Shown in pieces: positions 8,701 through 18,086 of a DNA stretch of 64,000 bases (position 1 is the stretch's first letter; every line of letters starts with the position of its first letter). Source of the stretch: an uncultured Olleya sp. (lineage in GTDB: Bacteria > Bacteroidota > Bacteroidia > Flavobacteriales > Flavobacteriaceae). The stretch lies in assembly GCA_947503885.1 (NCBI GenBank), contig CANNFD010000001.1:62001-126000 (forward strand). The letters run 5' to 3'. The notes under the pieces were generated by a model that was given only the letters and a program-made list of their open reading frames with translations, was not told the origin of the DNA and ran no database searches. Both the position numbers and the translations under genes were made by a program.

Positions 8701-10150
8701 AGACCAAAGCTTTATTTTTAATACTATTAATATCACAGATACTAAACATAACTCTAAAGGGGTTTTAAATGGAAGTATAAGTCATACAAATTTTTCAAAG
8801 TGGAAATTAAACTTAGACTTAGAGACTCCAAGGCTTTTAGTTTTAGATACTAAAGAAAATGAAGACTCATTATACTATGGTACAGGATTTATAGGTGGTT
8901 CTGCTTCGATATTTGGACCTACTGAAAGCTTAAGTATTAATGTTATTGGAGAAACTAAAAAGGGAACATTTTTTAAAATTCCTTTAAATGATAACGAATC
9001 GTTTGGTGATAATTCAATTATTCATTTTTTAAGTCCAGAAGAAAAACAAGCTAAAAAAGATGGTATTGTCCTTGAAAACGAAGTCGATTCTGGTTTAGAT
9101 CTTAATTTTGAATTAGATGTTACTGAAGAAGCAGAGATAGAAATACTAATTGATAAAACATCTGGTAGTACAATTAAAGGTAGAGGAGTTGGTGGTTTAC
9201 TAATAGAAATTAACACCAATAACAAATTTGATATGTATGGCGACTTTGTGGTTTATGAAGGGGTATATAACTTCTTATATGGTGGTGTAGTCCAGAAAAA
9301 ATTTGTTGTAGAGCCTTACGTTAGTAATTTAGCTTGGAACGGAAAACCTATGGATGCTATCATTAATATTAAAGCAAAATATGAAACTCGTGCCAATCCT
9401 TCGCCTTTATTAGATAACCCAATTAGTAGAAGCATCCCGGTAGAGTTAATTTTAAAATTATCAGATAAATTAGAACGTCCAGATATTGATTACGAGTTTG
9501 CATTTCCAACTACAGAATCGACCATAAAATCAGAGTTAAATTACAGGTTAGATTCTAAAGAAGATCGTGAAAGCCAAGCATTATATTTATTAATGACCGG
9601 TGCATTTAGTAGTGGTCTTAACGATATTAACTTTACAGGAACATTGACCGAAAGATTAAATGGATTAGTTAATAGTCTATTATCTAGTGGTGATGGTAAA
9701 TTTAATGTAGGTGTTAATTTTGAAGCTGGTACAAATAATCCAGAATACCAAACAGACAATCGTGTAGGTCTAACTTTAGAAACCAAAATATCAGACCGTG
9801 TGTTAATTAATGGTAAAGTTGGTGTACCCGTAGGTGGCTTAGGTGATTCTGTTATTGCAGGAGATGTACAAGTGGATTTACTTTTAAACGAAGAAGGTAC
9901 ACTCACAGCCAAAATATTTAATCGTGAAAATAGCATCAGAAACTTTGGAGAAGAGATTGGATATACTCAAGGATTAGGTATATCCTATAGCGTGTCATTT
10001 GACACTTTTGGAGAGCTGCTTCGTAAGATATTTAATCCTAAAAAGGAGGAAGAAAACACAGACACACCAAAAGAAGAAAAAACTCCAGAACCAGATCCAA
10101 AAATCAACTCTACATTACTGGATGACAAGAAGCTGAAAAAAGACAATTAA
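5762..10150 (+). CDS. tamB: TamB-like translocation/assembly module protein
   Basis: A protein of about 1460 residues made almost entirely of alternating beta-strand text, ending in the DUF490/TamB C-terminal domain (roughly the last 400 residues, with DMYGDFVVYEGVYNFLYGG and RPDIDYEF). TamB-like proteins are inner-membrane-anchored beta-taco proteins that span the periplasm; they are linked to outer-membrane protein insertion and to phospholipid transport. The last about 30 residues are Lys/Glu/Pro-rich. The start is unresolved: TTG at 5762 cuts through the membrane anchor. The same frame is open from 5627 and encodes the rest of a hydrophobic helix (KLIAILLLLFIILVLIL), but contains no ATG, GTG or TTG upstream of 5762. 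The true start is therefore probably a rarer codon upstream (CTG 5741, or an ATT/ATA near 5678-5708). Confidence 0.9.
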   Translation: MVLILSIPAVQTGLGRYATDWVNEQYKTNINIEKVGLQYNGDVQIKGVLIRDYTKDTLISASELNTSIISFKKLYNGKLNFGDINLQDLVFNIVTYKNKTDTNLDVFVARFDDDNPRKDKSDFLLSSSDVTISNGTFNFVNYNKETPHILQFNKINLNGTNFLIDGSDVKTRINTMQFVDSRGLKLENLTSNFSYSLSEMRFDDLDLKTPESYLKGDLTFSYDREDFKEFEDKVKVSANFTEGSILLDELNVFYNEFGKNQRANFSTNLSGTLNNLTTNNLKLETSRNTKIYGTINFKNLFNAEANNFAMQGDFDNLSSNYKDLKALLPNVLGESIPSVFDKLGNFKITGYTNITPNKIKAKLEINTSLGFVNSDLEMSNIDNIDYASYKGNVILDEFDLGKMLSDPKLGKTSLNVDVDGVGFKKENLSTQLKGDIYGINYNTYNYQNIEVNGQYKQSKFNGKLLSNDKNLKLEFNGLADLSKDARTFDFVAKVDYANLKALNFYNRDEQSEFTGVVDMKMVANNIDDAVGSINFKNTVYKNENDTYTFKDFAISSEFSANERLIKVNSPEIVEGQLSGNFKFKDLELLFENSLKSMYTNYVPNTIEGNQYVDFNFKIYNKIIEVFLPEVEVGQNTFIRGRVESNEKAFKLTFKSPKIKLLDYFANAIEVQVDNNNPLFNTYVEVDSVYTNHYNISKFNLINVTINDTLFMRSEFKGGKRNDDIYNLSFYHTINEENMSVFGFKKSDVTFKGNKWYVNEDKNKFNKLIFDRDFNNFKIEELVMNHQDEEIKLAGVVRDSTYKDLKLNFKDVDLNKIVPNVKGLTLAGNINGNLDVLQQNGNYLPNSSITIDDLEVNQTFLGSFDAKIKGNATLSNYIVDAKIKDDDTNSFTAKGDINIVDDQANIDVDLNFNKFNLNLLNPFLEGVLSDIRGDVFGTTKVIGNLNKPNFNGELKIDNGGLGVPYLNVDYGFQDNASVTLKDQSFIFNTINITDTKHNSKGVLNGSISHTNFSKWKLNLDLETPRLLVLDTKENEDSLYYGTGFIGGSASIFGPTESLSINVIGETKKGTFFKIPLNDNESFGDNSIIHFLSPEEKQAKKDGIVLENEVDSGLDLNFELDVTEEAEIEILIDKTSGSTIKGRGVGGLLIEINTNNKFDMYGDFVVYEGVYNFLYGGVVQKKFVVEPYVSNLAWNGKPMDAIINIKAKYETRANPSPLLDNPISRSIPVELILKLSDKLERPDIDYEFAFPTTESTIKSELNYRLDSKEDRESQALYLLMTGAFSSGLNDINFTGTLTERLNGLVNSLLSSGDGKFNVGVNFEAGTNNPEYQTDNRVGLTLETKISDRVLINGKVGVPVGGLGDSVIAGDVQVDLLLNEEGTLTAKIFNRENSIRNFGEEIGYTQGLGISYSVSFDTFGELLRKIFNPKKEEENTDTPKEEKTPEPDPKINSTLLDDKKLKKDN

Positions 10151-10205
10151 TAACAGTTATTGTCTATAAATCTGACTGATTTCACTCTAAATTTTTATTA
10201 AGTTA

Positions 10206-10220
10206 TTAACGAAAACGTTA
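10206..10220. promoter_or_regulatory. Inverted repeat upstream of pfkA
   Basis: TAACG-aaaa-CGTTA, a short palindrome in the 158-bp spacer between tamB and pfkA, followed at 10232 by a related TTATCGTTAA. It could be an operator controlling the glycolytic block, but there is no second line of evidence. Confidence 0.25.
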
Positions 10221-10308
10221 TAGTTTTAAGGTTATCGTTAAATTTTAGTAAAAGCAATGTAATATCTAACATTTGTTTAGTAGCTTTACTTTATTAAGCA
10301 AAAATTAC

Positions 10309-11295
10309 ATGTCAAAAACTATAAAAAAAATAGCAGTAATGACTTCCGGTGGAGATGCTCCAGGGATGAATGCAGCTATCCGTTCTGTTGCCAGAACTTG
10401 TGCCTATTATAATATAGAATGTGCAGGAATATATCGTGGTTATGAAGGAATGATTGAAGGCGATTTTAAAGAATTAACTGCTCGTAACGTTAAAGGTATA
10501 ATCAACAAAGGTGGGACTATATTAAAATCGGCAAGATCTAAAGAGTTTCAAACTAAAGAAGGACGCCAAAAAGCCTATGATGCATTAAAAGCAGCAAACA
10601 TTGATGCTTTAGTTGTAATTGGTGGTGACGGTACATTTACTGGTGCTTTAATCTTTAATCAAGAATTTAATTTCCCAGTAATGGGTATTCCTGGAACTAT
10701 TGATAACGATATTTTTGGTACCTCGCATACTCTAGGATATGACACTGCCTTAAACACTGTGGTTGAAGTTATTGATAAAATTAGAGATACAGCAAGTTCG
10801 CATAATAGATTATTTTTTGTTGAAGTAATGGGACGTGATGTGGGGCATATTGCCTTAAATGTAGGTGTTGGAGCTGGAGCTGAAGAAATTTTAATTCCGG
10901 AAGAAGACCTTGGACTGGATCGATTATTAGAGTCTTTAAGACGAAGTAAATTATCGGGTAAATCCTCAAGTATAGTAGTTGTAGCTGAAGGAGATAAAAT
11001 AGGTAAAAACGTTTTTGAGCTAAAAGACTACGTTGAAGAAAACATGACAGAATATGAAGTGCGTGTCTCGGTTTTAGGTCATATGCAACGTGGTGGATCA
11101 CCATCATGCTTTGACCGCGTATTAGCAAGTAGAATGGGGGTTAAAGCTGTAGAAAGTCTCCTAGAAGGTAACTCTAACTATATGGTTGGGTTATTAAGTG
11201 ACAAAATCCAATTAACCCCATTAGAACAGGCGGTTAAAGGAAAATCAAAAATTAATCAAGAATTGCTACGTGTGTCAGATATTATGACCACTTAA
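10309..11295 (+). CDS. pfkA: ATP-dependent 6-phosphofructokinase
   Basis: 328 residues, the standard length for bacterial PfkA. It phosphorylates fructose 6-phosphate to fructose 1,6-bisphosphate. Motifs: SGGDAPGMNAAIR (13-25), GGDGTFTGA for ATP binding, the catalytic loop PGTIDNDI (T-I-D-N-D), and MGRDVGHIA. Gly at the position after GGDG is consistent with an ATP-dependent rather than PPi-dependent enzyme. I use ATG at 10309 (MSKTIKKIAV); a TTG 36 bp upstream adds residues with no family counterpart. gapA follows after 28 bp, so the two are co-transcribed. Confidence 0.96.
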   Translation: MSKTIKKIAVMTSGGDAPGMNAAIRSVARTCAYYNIECAGIYRGYEGMIEGDFKELTARNVKGIINKGGTILKSARSKEFQTKEGRQKAYDALKAANIDALVVIGGDGTFTGALIFNQEFNFPVMGIPGTIDNDIFGTSHTLGYDTALNTVVEVIDKIRDTASSHNRLFFVEVMGRDVGHIALNVGVGAGAEEILIPEEDLGLDRLLESLRRSKLSGKSSSIVVVAEGDKIGKNVFELKDYVEENMTEYEVRVSVLGHMQRGGSPSCFDRVLASRMGVKAVESLLEGNSNYMVGLLSDKIQLTPLEQAVKGKSKINQELLRVSDIMTT

Positions 11296-11314
11296 TATTA
11301 ATAGAAAAAAATAA

Positions 11315-12325
<1,011 letters not shown>

Positions 12326-12345
12326 ACCAAGTAATTAATAGTAGT

Positions 12346-12393
12346 AAGCACAGTAATATGTAATAATTTATACATTTTACTGTGCTTTTTTTT
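12346..12393 (+). terminator. Terminator of the pfkA-gapA operon
   Basis: Arms AAGCACAGTAA and TTACTGTGCTT pair across a loop of about 20 nt that can itself pair partly (ATGTA/TACAT), followed by a run of eight T on the plus strand. Confidence 0.88.
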
Positions 12394-12415
12394 ATCTTTC
12401 CTTAAAATTTAATTT

Positions 12416-13279
12416 ATGATTTTAGTTGTTGATAGTGGTTCTACAAAATGCGATTGGATTGCAGTAGATAGAAATGGAAACCAATTGCTTGAAAAAATCC
12501 GCACAAAAGGACTAAATCCAGCGATACTTAGTGAAAAGAAAATTAAAAAAATCTTAAAAAAAAGCGTCCCTTTAAAAGATAATAAAGACACAGTTACATA
12601 TGTCTATTTTTATGGAGCTGGTTGCGGTACTGAAAACCCTAGAACAATGCTAAAAGAAGCATTAGAGCTCTTTTTTTCAAATGCAGAAGTCTTTGTTGAA
12701 GAAGATACTATGGCTGCTGTATATGCGACAATTAATAACCCAACCGAAGCTGCAGTAGTTTGTATTTTAGGTACAGGTTCCAATTGTAGTTATTATGATG
12801 GCAAAAAGTTGCACCAACGGGTAAAATCGCTTGGGTATACTATTATGGATGATGCTTCAGGTAATTATTATGGTAAGGAGTTACTACGTGATTATTACTT
12901 TAATCATATGCCAGAAGATATTAGAGTAGCTTTTGGAGATAAATATAACCTTGATGCAGACTATATAAAATACAATCTTTATAAACAACCTAACCCAAAT
13001 GCTTATTTAGCGCAGTTTGCAGAGTTTATGATACTAAATAAAGACTCAACTTATATAGTAGAGTTGATTAAGTCAGGTATTAAACGTTTTGCAAAAAATA
13101 TGATTCTGCAATATAAAGAAGAGATTAAAACAGTTCCAGTACATTTTGCTGGATCTATTGCGTTTTTCTTTCAAGATGAAATTAAAGCAGTAGCTAAAGA
13201 ACTTGATTTTAAAGTAGGAAACTTTGAAAGAAGACCAATTGAAGGTTTAGTAGCTTTTCATACTAATACAACAAAATAA
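12416..13279 (+). CDS. BadF/BadG/BcrA/BcrD-type sugar kinase (probable N-acetylglucosamine kinase)
   Basis: 287-residue ASKHA-fold kinase. Phosphate loop 1 is DSGSTKCDWIAVD (6-18), and phosphate loop 2 is CILGTGSNCSYYDG near 119-132. The GAGCG near residue 63 and the TIMDDASGNYYGKELL segment are typical of the Bacteroidota branch annotated as N-acetylglucosamine kinase. It probably phosphorylates an amino sugar salvaged from peptidoglycan; substrate is inferred from family only. Its start follows a terminator, and a near-consensus -7 (TATCTTTC, 12393-12400) lies just upstream. The mgsA ATG follows its stop with no gap. Confidence 0.82.
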   Translation: MILVVDSGSTKCDWIAVDRNGNQLLEKIRTKGLNPAILSEKKIKKILKKSVPLKDNKDTVTYVYFYGAGCGTENPRTMLKEALELFFSNAEVFVEEDTMAAVYATINNPTEAAVVCILGTGSNCSYYDGKKLHQRVKSLGYTIMDDASGNYYGKELLRDYYFNHMPEDIRVAFGDKYNLDADYIKYNLYKQPNPNAYLAQFAEFMILNKDSTYIVELIKSGIKRFAKNMILQYKEEIKTVPVHFAGSIAFFFQDEIKAVAKELDFKVGNFERRPIEGLVAFHTNTTK

Positions 13280-13642
13280 ATGGAAATAGCAATAATTGCA
13301 CACGATGGTAAAAAAGCAGAAATGGTTCAGTTTTTAAATGAGCATAAAGCTATTTTTCATCAAAAAAATATCACTTTAGTTTCTACCGGTACTACTGGAA
13401 AAAAAGTGAAAAAAGCCGGTTTTGAAGTGCTTAGAATGTTATCTGGTCCTTTAGGTGGCGATGCACAAATAGCTGCAAGAGTAGCAGAGGGCAAATGCAA
13501 TATGGTTATCTTTTTTAGAGACCCTTTAGAAAAGCACCCACATGAGCCTGACGTATTAATGCTAATGCGTTTGTGTGATGTACATGACGTACCTCTTGCT
13601 ACAAATTTAGCTAGTGCTGAGTTATTTGTAAAAGCTATTTAA
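13280..13642 (+). CDS. mgsA: Methylglyoxal synthase
   Basis: 120 residues. It eliminates phosphate from dihydroxyacetone phosphate to give methylglyoxal, a bypass of lower glycolysis when phosphate is limiting. Visible features: IAHDGKK at the start with His8, the phosphate site STGTTG (35-40), SGPLGGDAQIA with the catalytic Asp61, and HPHEPDV with His88 and Asp91. It begins directly after the kinase stop codon, so it is coupled to that gene. Its last 8 bp overlap convergent ridA. Proximity to pfkA-gapA suggests coordinated handling of triose phosphates. Confidence 0.95.
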   Translation: MEIAIIAHDGKKAEMVQFLNEHKAIFHQKNITLVSTGTTGKKVKKAGFEVLRMLSGPLGGDAQIAARVAEGKCNMVIFFRDPLEKHPHEPDVLMLMRLCDVHDVPLATNLASAELFVKAI

Positions 13643-14015
13643 CAGCAATTAAACTAATTTCTACATTTACAAATTTAGGTAAGTTGGCAACTTCTACAGT
13701 TTCTCTAGCAGGAGCTGTATCGTCTTTAAAATACATACCATACACTTCATTAATTTGCGCAAAGTTATGCATGTCACTAATAAAGATTGACGTTTTAATC
13801 ACGTTTTCAAAAGTCATATCTGCAGCTTCTAGTACTGCTTTTATGTTTTCCATGACTTGCTTGGTTTCAGTTTTAATATCATCCATTACTAATTCACCTG
13901 TCTCTGGGTGTAAAGCAATCTGACCTGAAGTATATAATGTGTTTCCGCTTAAAACTGCTTGGTTATATGGTCCGATAGGAGCAGGAGCTTTAGTGGTAGT
14001 AATTATTTTTTTCAT
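13635..14015 (-). CDS. ridA: RidA family enamine/imine deaminase
   Basis: 126-residue YjgF/YER057c/UK114 protein. RidA hydrolyses reactive 2-aminoacrylate and related enamines released by PLP enzymes. Family signatures: APAPIGPYNQAV (11-22), LYTSGQIALHPETGEL, and the C-terminal ARETVEVANLPKFVNVEI, in which the Arg that binds the substrate carboxylate is kept. It starts 45 bp after lptD stops on the same strand, so it probably rides on the lptD transcript. The 3' end overlaps mgsA by 8 bp. Confidence 0.93.
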   Translation of the reverse strand: MKKIITTTKAPAPIGPYNQAVLSGNTLYTSGQIALHPETGELVMDDIKTETKQVMENIKAVLEAADMTFENVIKTSIFISDMHNFAQINEVYGMYFKDDTAPARETVEVANLPKFVNVEISLIAVK

Positions 14016-14060
14016 GTGATACTATTTTTAATTTCAGCGTAAGCGCTATAATAAACTATT

Positions 14061-16832
14061 TTATAAACCTTCATCAGGTTTTCTGCGTTGTTCGTATTTT
14101 AAATCTTGTAATATACTTGATTTAATTCCTATAAAGAAGTTCCAACGGTTATAAGTACCAAACGGAACCCAAGTAAAATTCATACGCCAACTTAATAAAT
14201 CTCTTTGAAAACGTAATTGTGTTAATCCAAATCCTTTGTTTTTAAAGTCATAACTTGAAGAGCCTCCAATTGACCAGCGTGGTGCAATATCTAGATCTCC
14301 AGAAAACATTAGAGAGTGTGATGATATTTCGTTTTCTCTTCGGTTATTAGAGTAATTTATAGCGTATGCCAATCTAAAATTCCATGGAATGGAGTAGTTG
14401 TATAACTCGCTTTCCTCTTCTTCTTTATCATCATCCTTGTCATTATCTAAAAACCTTGAGTCTGCAAAATCTTGAGAGACTCCAAATAAATCATCATCAC
14501 GTCCACCGCTTAATAAACGCTCGTTTCTAGAGTTTTCATTTTCACTTCTTGCGCTTAATCCTTTACTATCAAAACTATAACCTAATGTTAAATTTGCACT
14601 TGTCATTCTAAACAAGCTTCCGTTATTATCAATATTATAAGTATTGATTCTAACATTATTGTTATCTAAAGCATAAGGATCTAAGGTTGCCCCAAAGTTT
14701 ATATTCATTTTATTATTAAATAACTGTGTTCCTCCAGTTACTCTAACAGGACTCCAGTTTAAAGAGTCTCCTGCGACATTGTAAGAAGTTGTAAAATTTA
14801 AGTTATTTAATAATACTATCTTTTTTGCCTCTACTACTGTTGTGTCTTTGTCACGGACTTTGGCTTCAAAATTATTAGAAAGACCAATACCTATTGAACT
14901 TGAAAAGTTGTTATTAGGTCTTCCAAACAAATTGTTTTCAAATCTTGTATATTCTGACTGTGTGGTACCGTCTGCATCGATAACCTCTACAGTGTCATAA
15001 TAATTATCAAATGCAGGGTTGATATTGTAACTTAAAGACGGTCTAATAACGTGTCTTATAGCTTGAATTTTTTTACCTTCTTTTTTCTTATCAAAATTAA
15101 ACATACCGTAAATAGTAGTTCCAACGCTTGTTGAAAAATTGTATGTCCTAAAGGCATCAAAACCGTTAACTTCTTCAGTTACTATCTCTTCAGTATCTGC
15201 ATCAAAATACTTATTGACTGTTTTTAAAGTCCAAACTTCATTAAAGTTTGCACTTGCACTCATGCTAAAATGTTTAAACACTTTAAAGTTTGTAGACAAA
15301 GGTATGCTGTGCTGTGCGCCAAGTTTAGCCTCTTCAAACATTTCACTTTTAAAGAAAAACTCGTCTGTAGTTTCAATTCTATTTTCTGCTCTTAAACTAT
15401 ATTGTAAATTAATATTTTGTAATAATCCTTTTTTTGTACCTCCTTTAGGAGCAAAAGGATAGATACGACCAAGACTACCTTGAAAAGTAGGTAAAGTCAT
15501 ATTTATATTACCCGTTTGGGTGTTTTGAGAGTGGGAAGCGGTTAAGCTTATGTTTGCTTGTGGCTCTCCTTGAAATGTTTTTGAATATGAAATAGAAGAT
15601 GCTAAAGTGTTGTTTTGTGTACTTGGTAAGTTAATCTGATTAATAGATTGTTGGTAATAATTTTGACTACCTAAGTTTACATTAGCAGAAAATCTAGCGT
15701 TTGGATTTGCTTTTGCATCTTGCTGGTGCGACCAACGTAAATTATATATTGTTGTTTTTGCATAATCAGGAAATCCACGCTCGCTAGCAATTAAATTTTC
15801 ATACCTAAAAGCTAGATTACCTCTAAATTTATATCGTCGTGCATATTTGTTTTCTACCCTTAAACCGTAACTACCATTAGTATAATAGTCTCCTAAAAGT
15901 GCTAAATCAAAGTAATCACTAATTGCAAAATAATACCCTCCATTTTGTAAAAAATACCCACGATTACCATCTTCTCCAAAACTAGGAAATATAACTCCTG
16001 ATGTTTGTTTTTTTGTTAACGGAAAAAAGGCAAATGGCAATCCTATTGGGGTTGGTACATCGTATATAAAAAGGTTAGTTAATCCTGTTATAACTTTACT
16101 TCCCGGAACTAATTTACCTGTTCTAATTAAAAAATAGTATTCTGGGTCTTCTAAATTTTCAGCAGTAGTAAATTTTGAGTTTTTTATATAATAAACAGAG
16201 TCGTTAACTTTTTTTGTGGTTTCTGTAATTAATGTTCCACCATTTTGTTCTGTAACAGAATTATATATCAAACCTTGTTTTGTCACTGTATTAAAGACAA
16301 TCGAGTCTGGTTTTATAACATTCTCTCCTTGTTTAAATACTGGTCTTTGTGTGTAAGTATTAGTAGAATCCTCAACAATACCTTTAGCATAAATTAAATC
16401 TTTATTAAAATCTAATATTATATGTCCGGCAGTAACTTCCATATCCTCGTAAAGGACTTCTGCTTCATTATAAAGATGCATTTTGGATTCCTTTTTCTTG
16501 TAAGACATGTAGTCTTTAGCTTTGTAGGATACTGTGCTACTTAATAAAGGTTTTATTTTTATAGTATCTGTTTTAGTACTATCACTAGCTTTTTCAGATA
16601 GTATAGGCTTACTAATATCAGTTGTAGTAGTGTCAATTATTGTATTTACAGGTAATTCGGTAGTTTTTACTGCAGGTAATTCTTCGCCTTTTTTAGGAAT
16701 ATCACCTTGCGCGAAGCCTAGAGTGTTAATAAACACTGTAAAACTCAGGGTAAAAAGTATGTTAAGACTATGTGTACGCAACGCTTTTAAATGTATTTTT
16801 GTAAAAGTATGGCTCGGTATTTGAATTGACAA
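14061..16832 (-). CDS. lptD: LPS-assembly outer-membrane protein LptD
   Basis: Up to 923 residues. It has a signal segment (NILFTLSFTVFINTLGFA), a Thr/Pro-rich linker, an OstA/LptA-like domain (about 100-230, with MHLYNEAEVLYEDMEVTAG), and a long beta-barrel domain. LptD with LptE inserts LPS into the outer leaflet of the outer membrane. The start is uncertain: the longest frame begins with TTG at 16832. A second in-frame TTG at 16781 gives MRTHSLNILFTLSF, a cleaner signal peptide. A -7 promoter match at 16830-16837 overlaps the first TTG, which favours the shorter form. There is no in-frame ATG. Divergent from the amidase gene. Confidence 0.88.
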   Translation of the reverse strand: MSIQIPSHTFTKIHLKALRTHSLNILFTLSFTVFINTLGFAQGDIPKKGEELPAVKTTELPVNTIIDTTTTDISKPILSEKASDSTKTDTIKIKPLLSSTVSYKAKDYMSYKKKESKMHLYNEAEVLYEDMEVTAGHIILDFNKDLIYAKGIVEDSTNTYTQRPVFKQGENVIKPDSIVFNTVTKQGLIYNSVTEQNGGTLITETTKKVNDSVYYIKNSKFTTAENLEDPEYYFLIRTGKLVPGSKVITGLTNLFIYDVPTPIGLPFAFFPLTKKQTSGVIFPSFGEDGNRGYFLQNGGYYFAISDYFDLALLGDYYTNGSYGLRVENKYARRYKFRGNLAFRYENLIASERGFPDYAKTTIYNLRWSHQQDAKANPNARFSANVNLGSQNYYQQSINQINLPSTQNNTLASSISYSKTFQGEPQANISLTASHSQNTQTGNINMTLPTFQGSLGRIYPFAPKGGTKKGLLQNINLQYSLRAENRIETTDEFFFKSEMFEEAKLGAQHSIPLSTNFKVFKHFSMSASANFNEVWTLKTVNKYFDADTEEIVTEEVNGFDAFRTYNFSTSVGTTIYGMFNFDKKKEGKKIQAIRHVIRPSLSYNINPAFDNYYDTVEVIDADGTTQSEYTRFENNLFGRPNNNFSSSIGIGLSNNFEAKVRDKDTTVVEAKKIVLLNNLNFTTSYNVAGDSLNWSPVRVTGGTQLFNNKMNINFGATLDPYALDNNNVRINTYNIDNNGSLFRMTSANLTLGYSFDSKGLSARSENENSRNERLLSGGRDDDLFGVSQDFADSRFLDNDKDDDKEEEESELYNYSIPWNFRLAYAINYSNNRRENEISSHSLMFSGDLDIAPRWSIGGSSSYDFKNKGFGLTQLRFQRDLLSWRMNFTWVPFGTYNRWNFFIGIKSSILQDLKYEQRRKPDEGL

Positions 16833-16837
16833 AACTA
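16830..16837 (-). promoter_or_regulatory. lptD: Possible -7 element for lptD
   Basis: Minus-strand TAGTTTTG, an exact TAnnTTTG match. If used, transcription would begin near 16823, downstream of the first candidate lptD start, and the TTG at 16781 would be the translated start. No clear -33 box. Confidence 0.4.
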
Positions 16838-16919
16838 CATATATTTTTTTGTGAATGTTTTAATATTCGTTAAAATTTGCAAATCATACTAAACGTAATA
16901 TAAATTGGTTATAACATCT

Positions 16920-18032
16920 ATGCAAACGTACATTTTTAAACTTATAGTATCCTTTATAATAGTATTAACATTTAATAGCTATCAAACTATCAATGCGCAA
17001 TCTAATAATGGTAAATTTATTGTCGTATTAGATGCAGGTCATGGAGGTAAAGACCCTGGTAAACATGCAAAATCAGGTATTAAAGAAAAAGATATTGCAT
17101 TAAAAATTGTTTTAAACGTTGGAAAAATATTAGAAAAAAACGCTGACATTAAAGTTGTCTACACTAGAAAAACAGATGTTTTTGTCGATTTATTTAAACG
17201 TGGTAAAATAGCAAATGAAGCTGATGCAGACTTATTTGTATCTGTACATTGTAATGCACACAACACTCAAGCTTCTGGATCTGAGACATATGTTTTAGGA
17301 ATACATAGAAATGACACTAATTTTAATGTAGCTAAAGCAGAAAACGAAGTAATTTTTCTAGAAGATAATCACGAAGAAAACTATAAAGGTTTTGACCCAA
17401 ACTCGCCAGAGTCTTTTATTGGACTATCGTTAATGCAGGAAGAATATTTAGATCAAAGTATTAAACTAGCTTCTTTAATTCAGGAGTCTTTTACCAATAA
17501 GTTAAAAAGAAAAAATAGAGGAGTAAAACAAGCAGGTTTTATTGTGTTACATCAAACAGTAATGCCTAGCGTTTTAATAGAAACTGGTTTTGTAACTAAT
17601 ACTGCAGAAGGTAACTACCTAAACTCTTCTAAAGGACAAAAAGAATTATCAAAATCAATATCAGATGCTATTTTAGACTATAAAGCAGAAGTTGATAAAA
17701 ATGTTGGTAGCATAGTTGCAGAAGACATAATTGAAGACAATATCTCTAACGAAGAAAATACCTTTAAAAACATTGTTTTTAAAATTCAAATAGCAGCAAG
17801 CTCTAAAGCATTAGAGCCTAAAGCCTATAATTTTAAGGGGTTAAGAGACATATCAAGAGAAAAACAAGGCAACCTTTACAAATACTATTATGGGTATACT
17901 TCAGACTATAATAAAGCTAAAAAACTACATATAGAAGCCAAAAATAAAGGCTATAAAGACGCTTATATTGTTGCTTTAAGGGATGGAAAAAAGATTAAAC
18001 TTTCCGAAGCCTTAAAAACCGAGGTTAATTAG
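16920..18032 (+). CDS. N-acetylmuramoyl-L-alanine amidase with C-terminal SPOR-like domain
   Basis: 370 residues: signal peptide (MQTYIFKLIVSFIIVLTFNS), an Amidase_3 domain from about residue 33 to 250, a spacer, and a C-terminal segment from about 283 (FKIQIAASSKALEP, YYYGYTSDYNKAK, KGYKDAYIVALRDG) that matches a SPOR peptidoglycan-binding repeat. The zinc-site motifs VVLDAGHGGKDPG, SVHCNAHN and VLIETGFVTN are intact. It cleaves the amide bond between MurNAc and L-Ala; SPOR domains bind glycans stripped of stem peptides, so a role at the division site is likely. I use ATG at 16920; a TTG 15 bp upstream is less likely. Confidence 0.93.
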   Translation: MQTYIFKLIVSFIIVLTFNSYQTINAQSNNGKFIVVLDAGHGGKDPGKHAKSGIKEKDIALKIVLNVGKILEKNADIKVVYTRKTDVFVDLFKRGKIANEADADLFVSVHCNAHNTQASGSETYVLGIHRNDTNFNVAKAENEVIFLEDNHEENYKGFDPNSPESFIGLSLMQEEYLDQSIKLASLIQESFTNKLKRKNRGVKQAGFIVLHQTVMPSVLIETGFVTNTAEGNYLNSSKGQKELSKSISDAILDYKAEVDKNVGSIVAEDIIEDNISNEENTFKNIVFKIQIAASSKALEPKAYNFKGLRDISREKQGNLYKYYYGYTSDYNKAKKLHIEAKNKGYKDAYIVALRDGKKIKLSEALKTEVN

Positions 18033-18056
18033 ACCCATTCTTTTATAATTTATTTC

Positions 18057-18064
18057 TAATTTTG
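18057..18064 (+). promoter_or_regulatory. Possible -7 element upstream of the MlaD gene
   Basis: TAATTTTG, an exact match to TAnnTTTG in the 54-bp gap between the amidase stop and the TTG start of the MCE protein. It would give a very short leader. No -33 element is obvious. Confidence 0.35.
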
Positions 18065-18086
18065 TTACCAATCTAAATTTAGCAAT

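Noticed and set aside
9541-9936. 131-residue minus-strand frame inside tamB
   Set aside because: Shadow of the conserved TamB C-terminal domain.
10141-10165. Terminator of tamB
   Set aside because: AGACAAT/ATTGTCT can pair around the stop codon, but it has no T-run directly after it.
10781-11128. 115-residue minus-strand frame inside pfkA
   Set aside because: Low-complexity Leu/Gln text produced by the reverse of a conserved enzyme gene.
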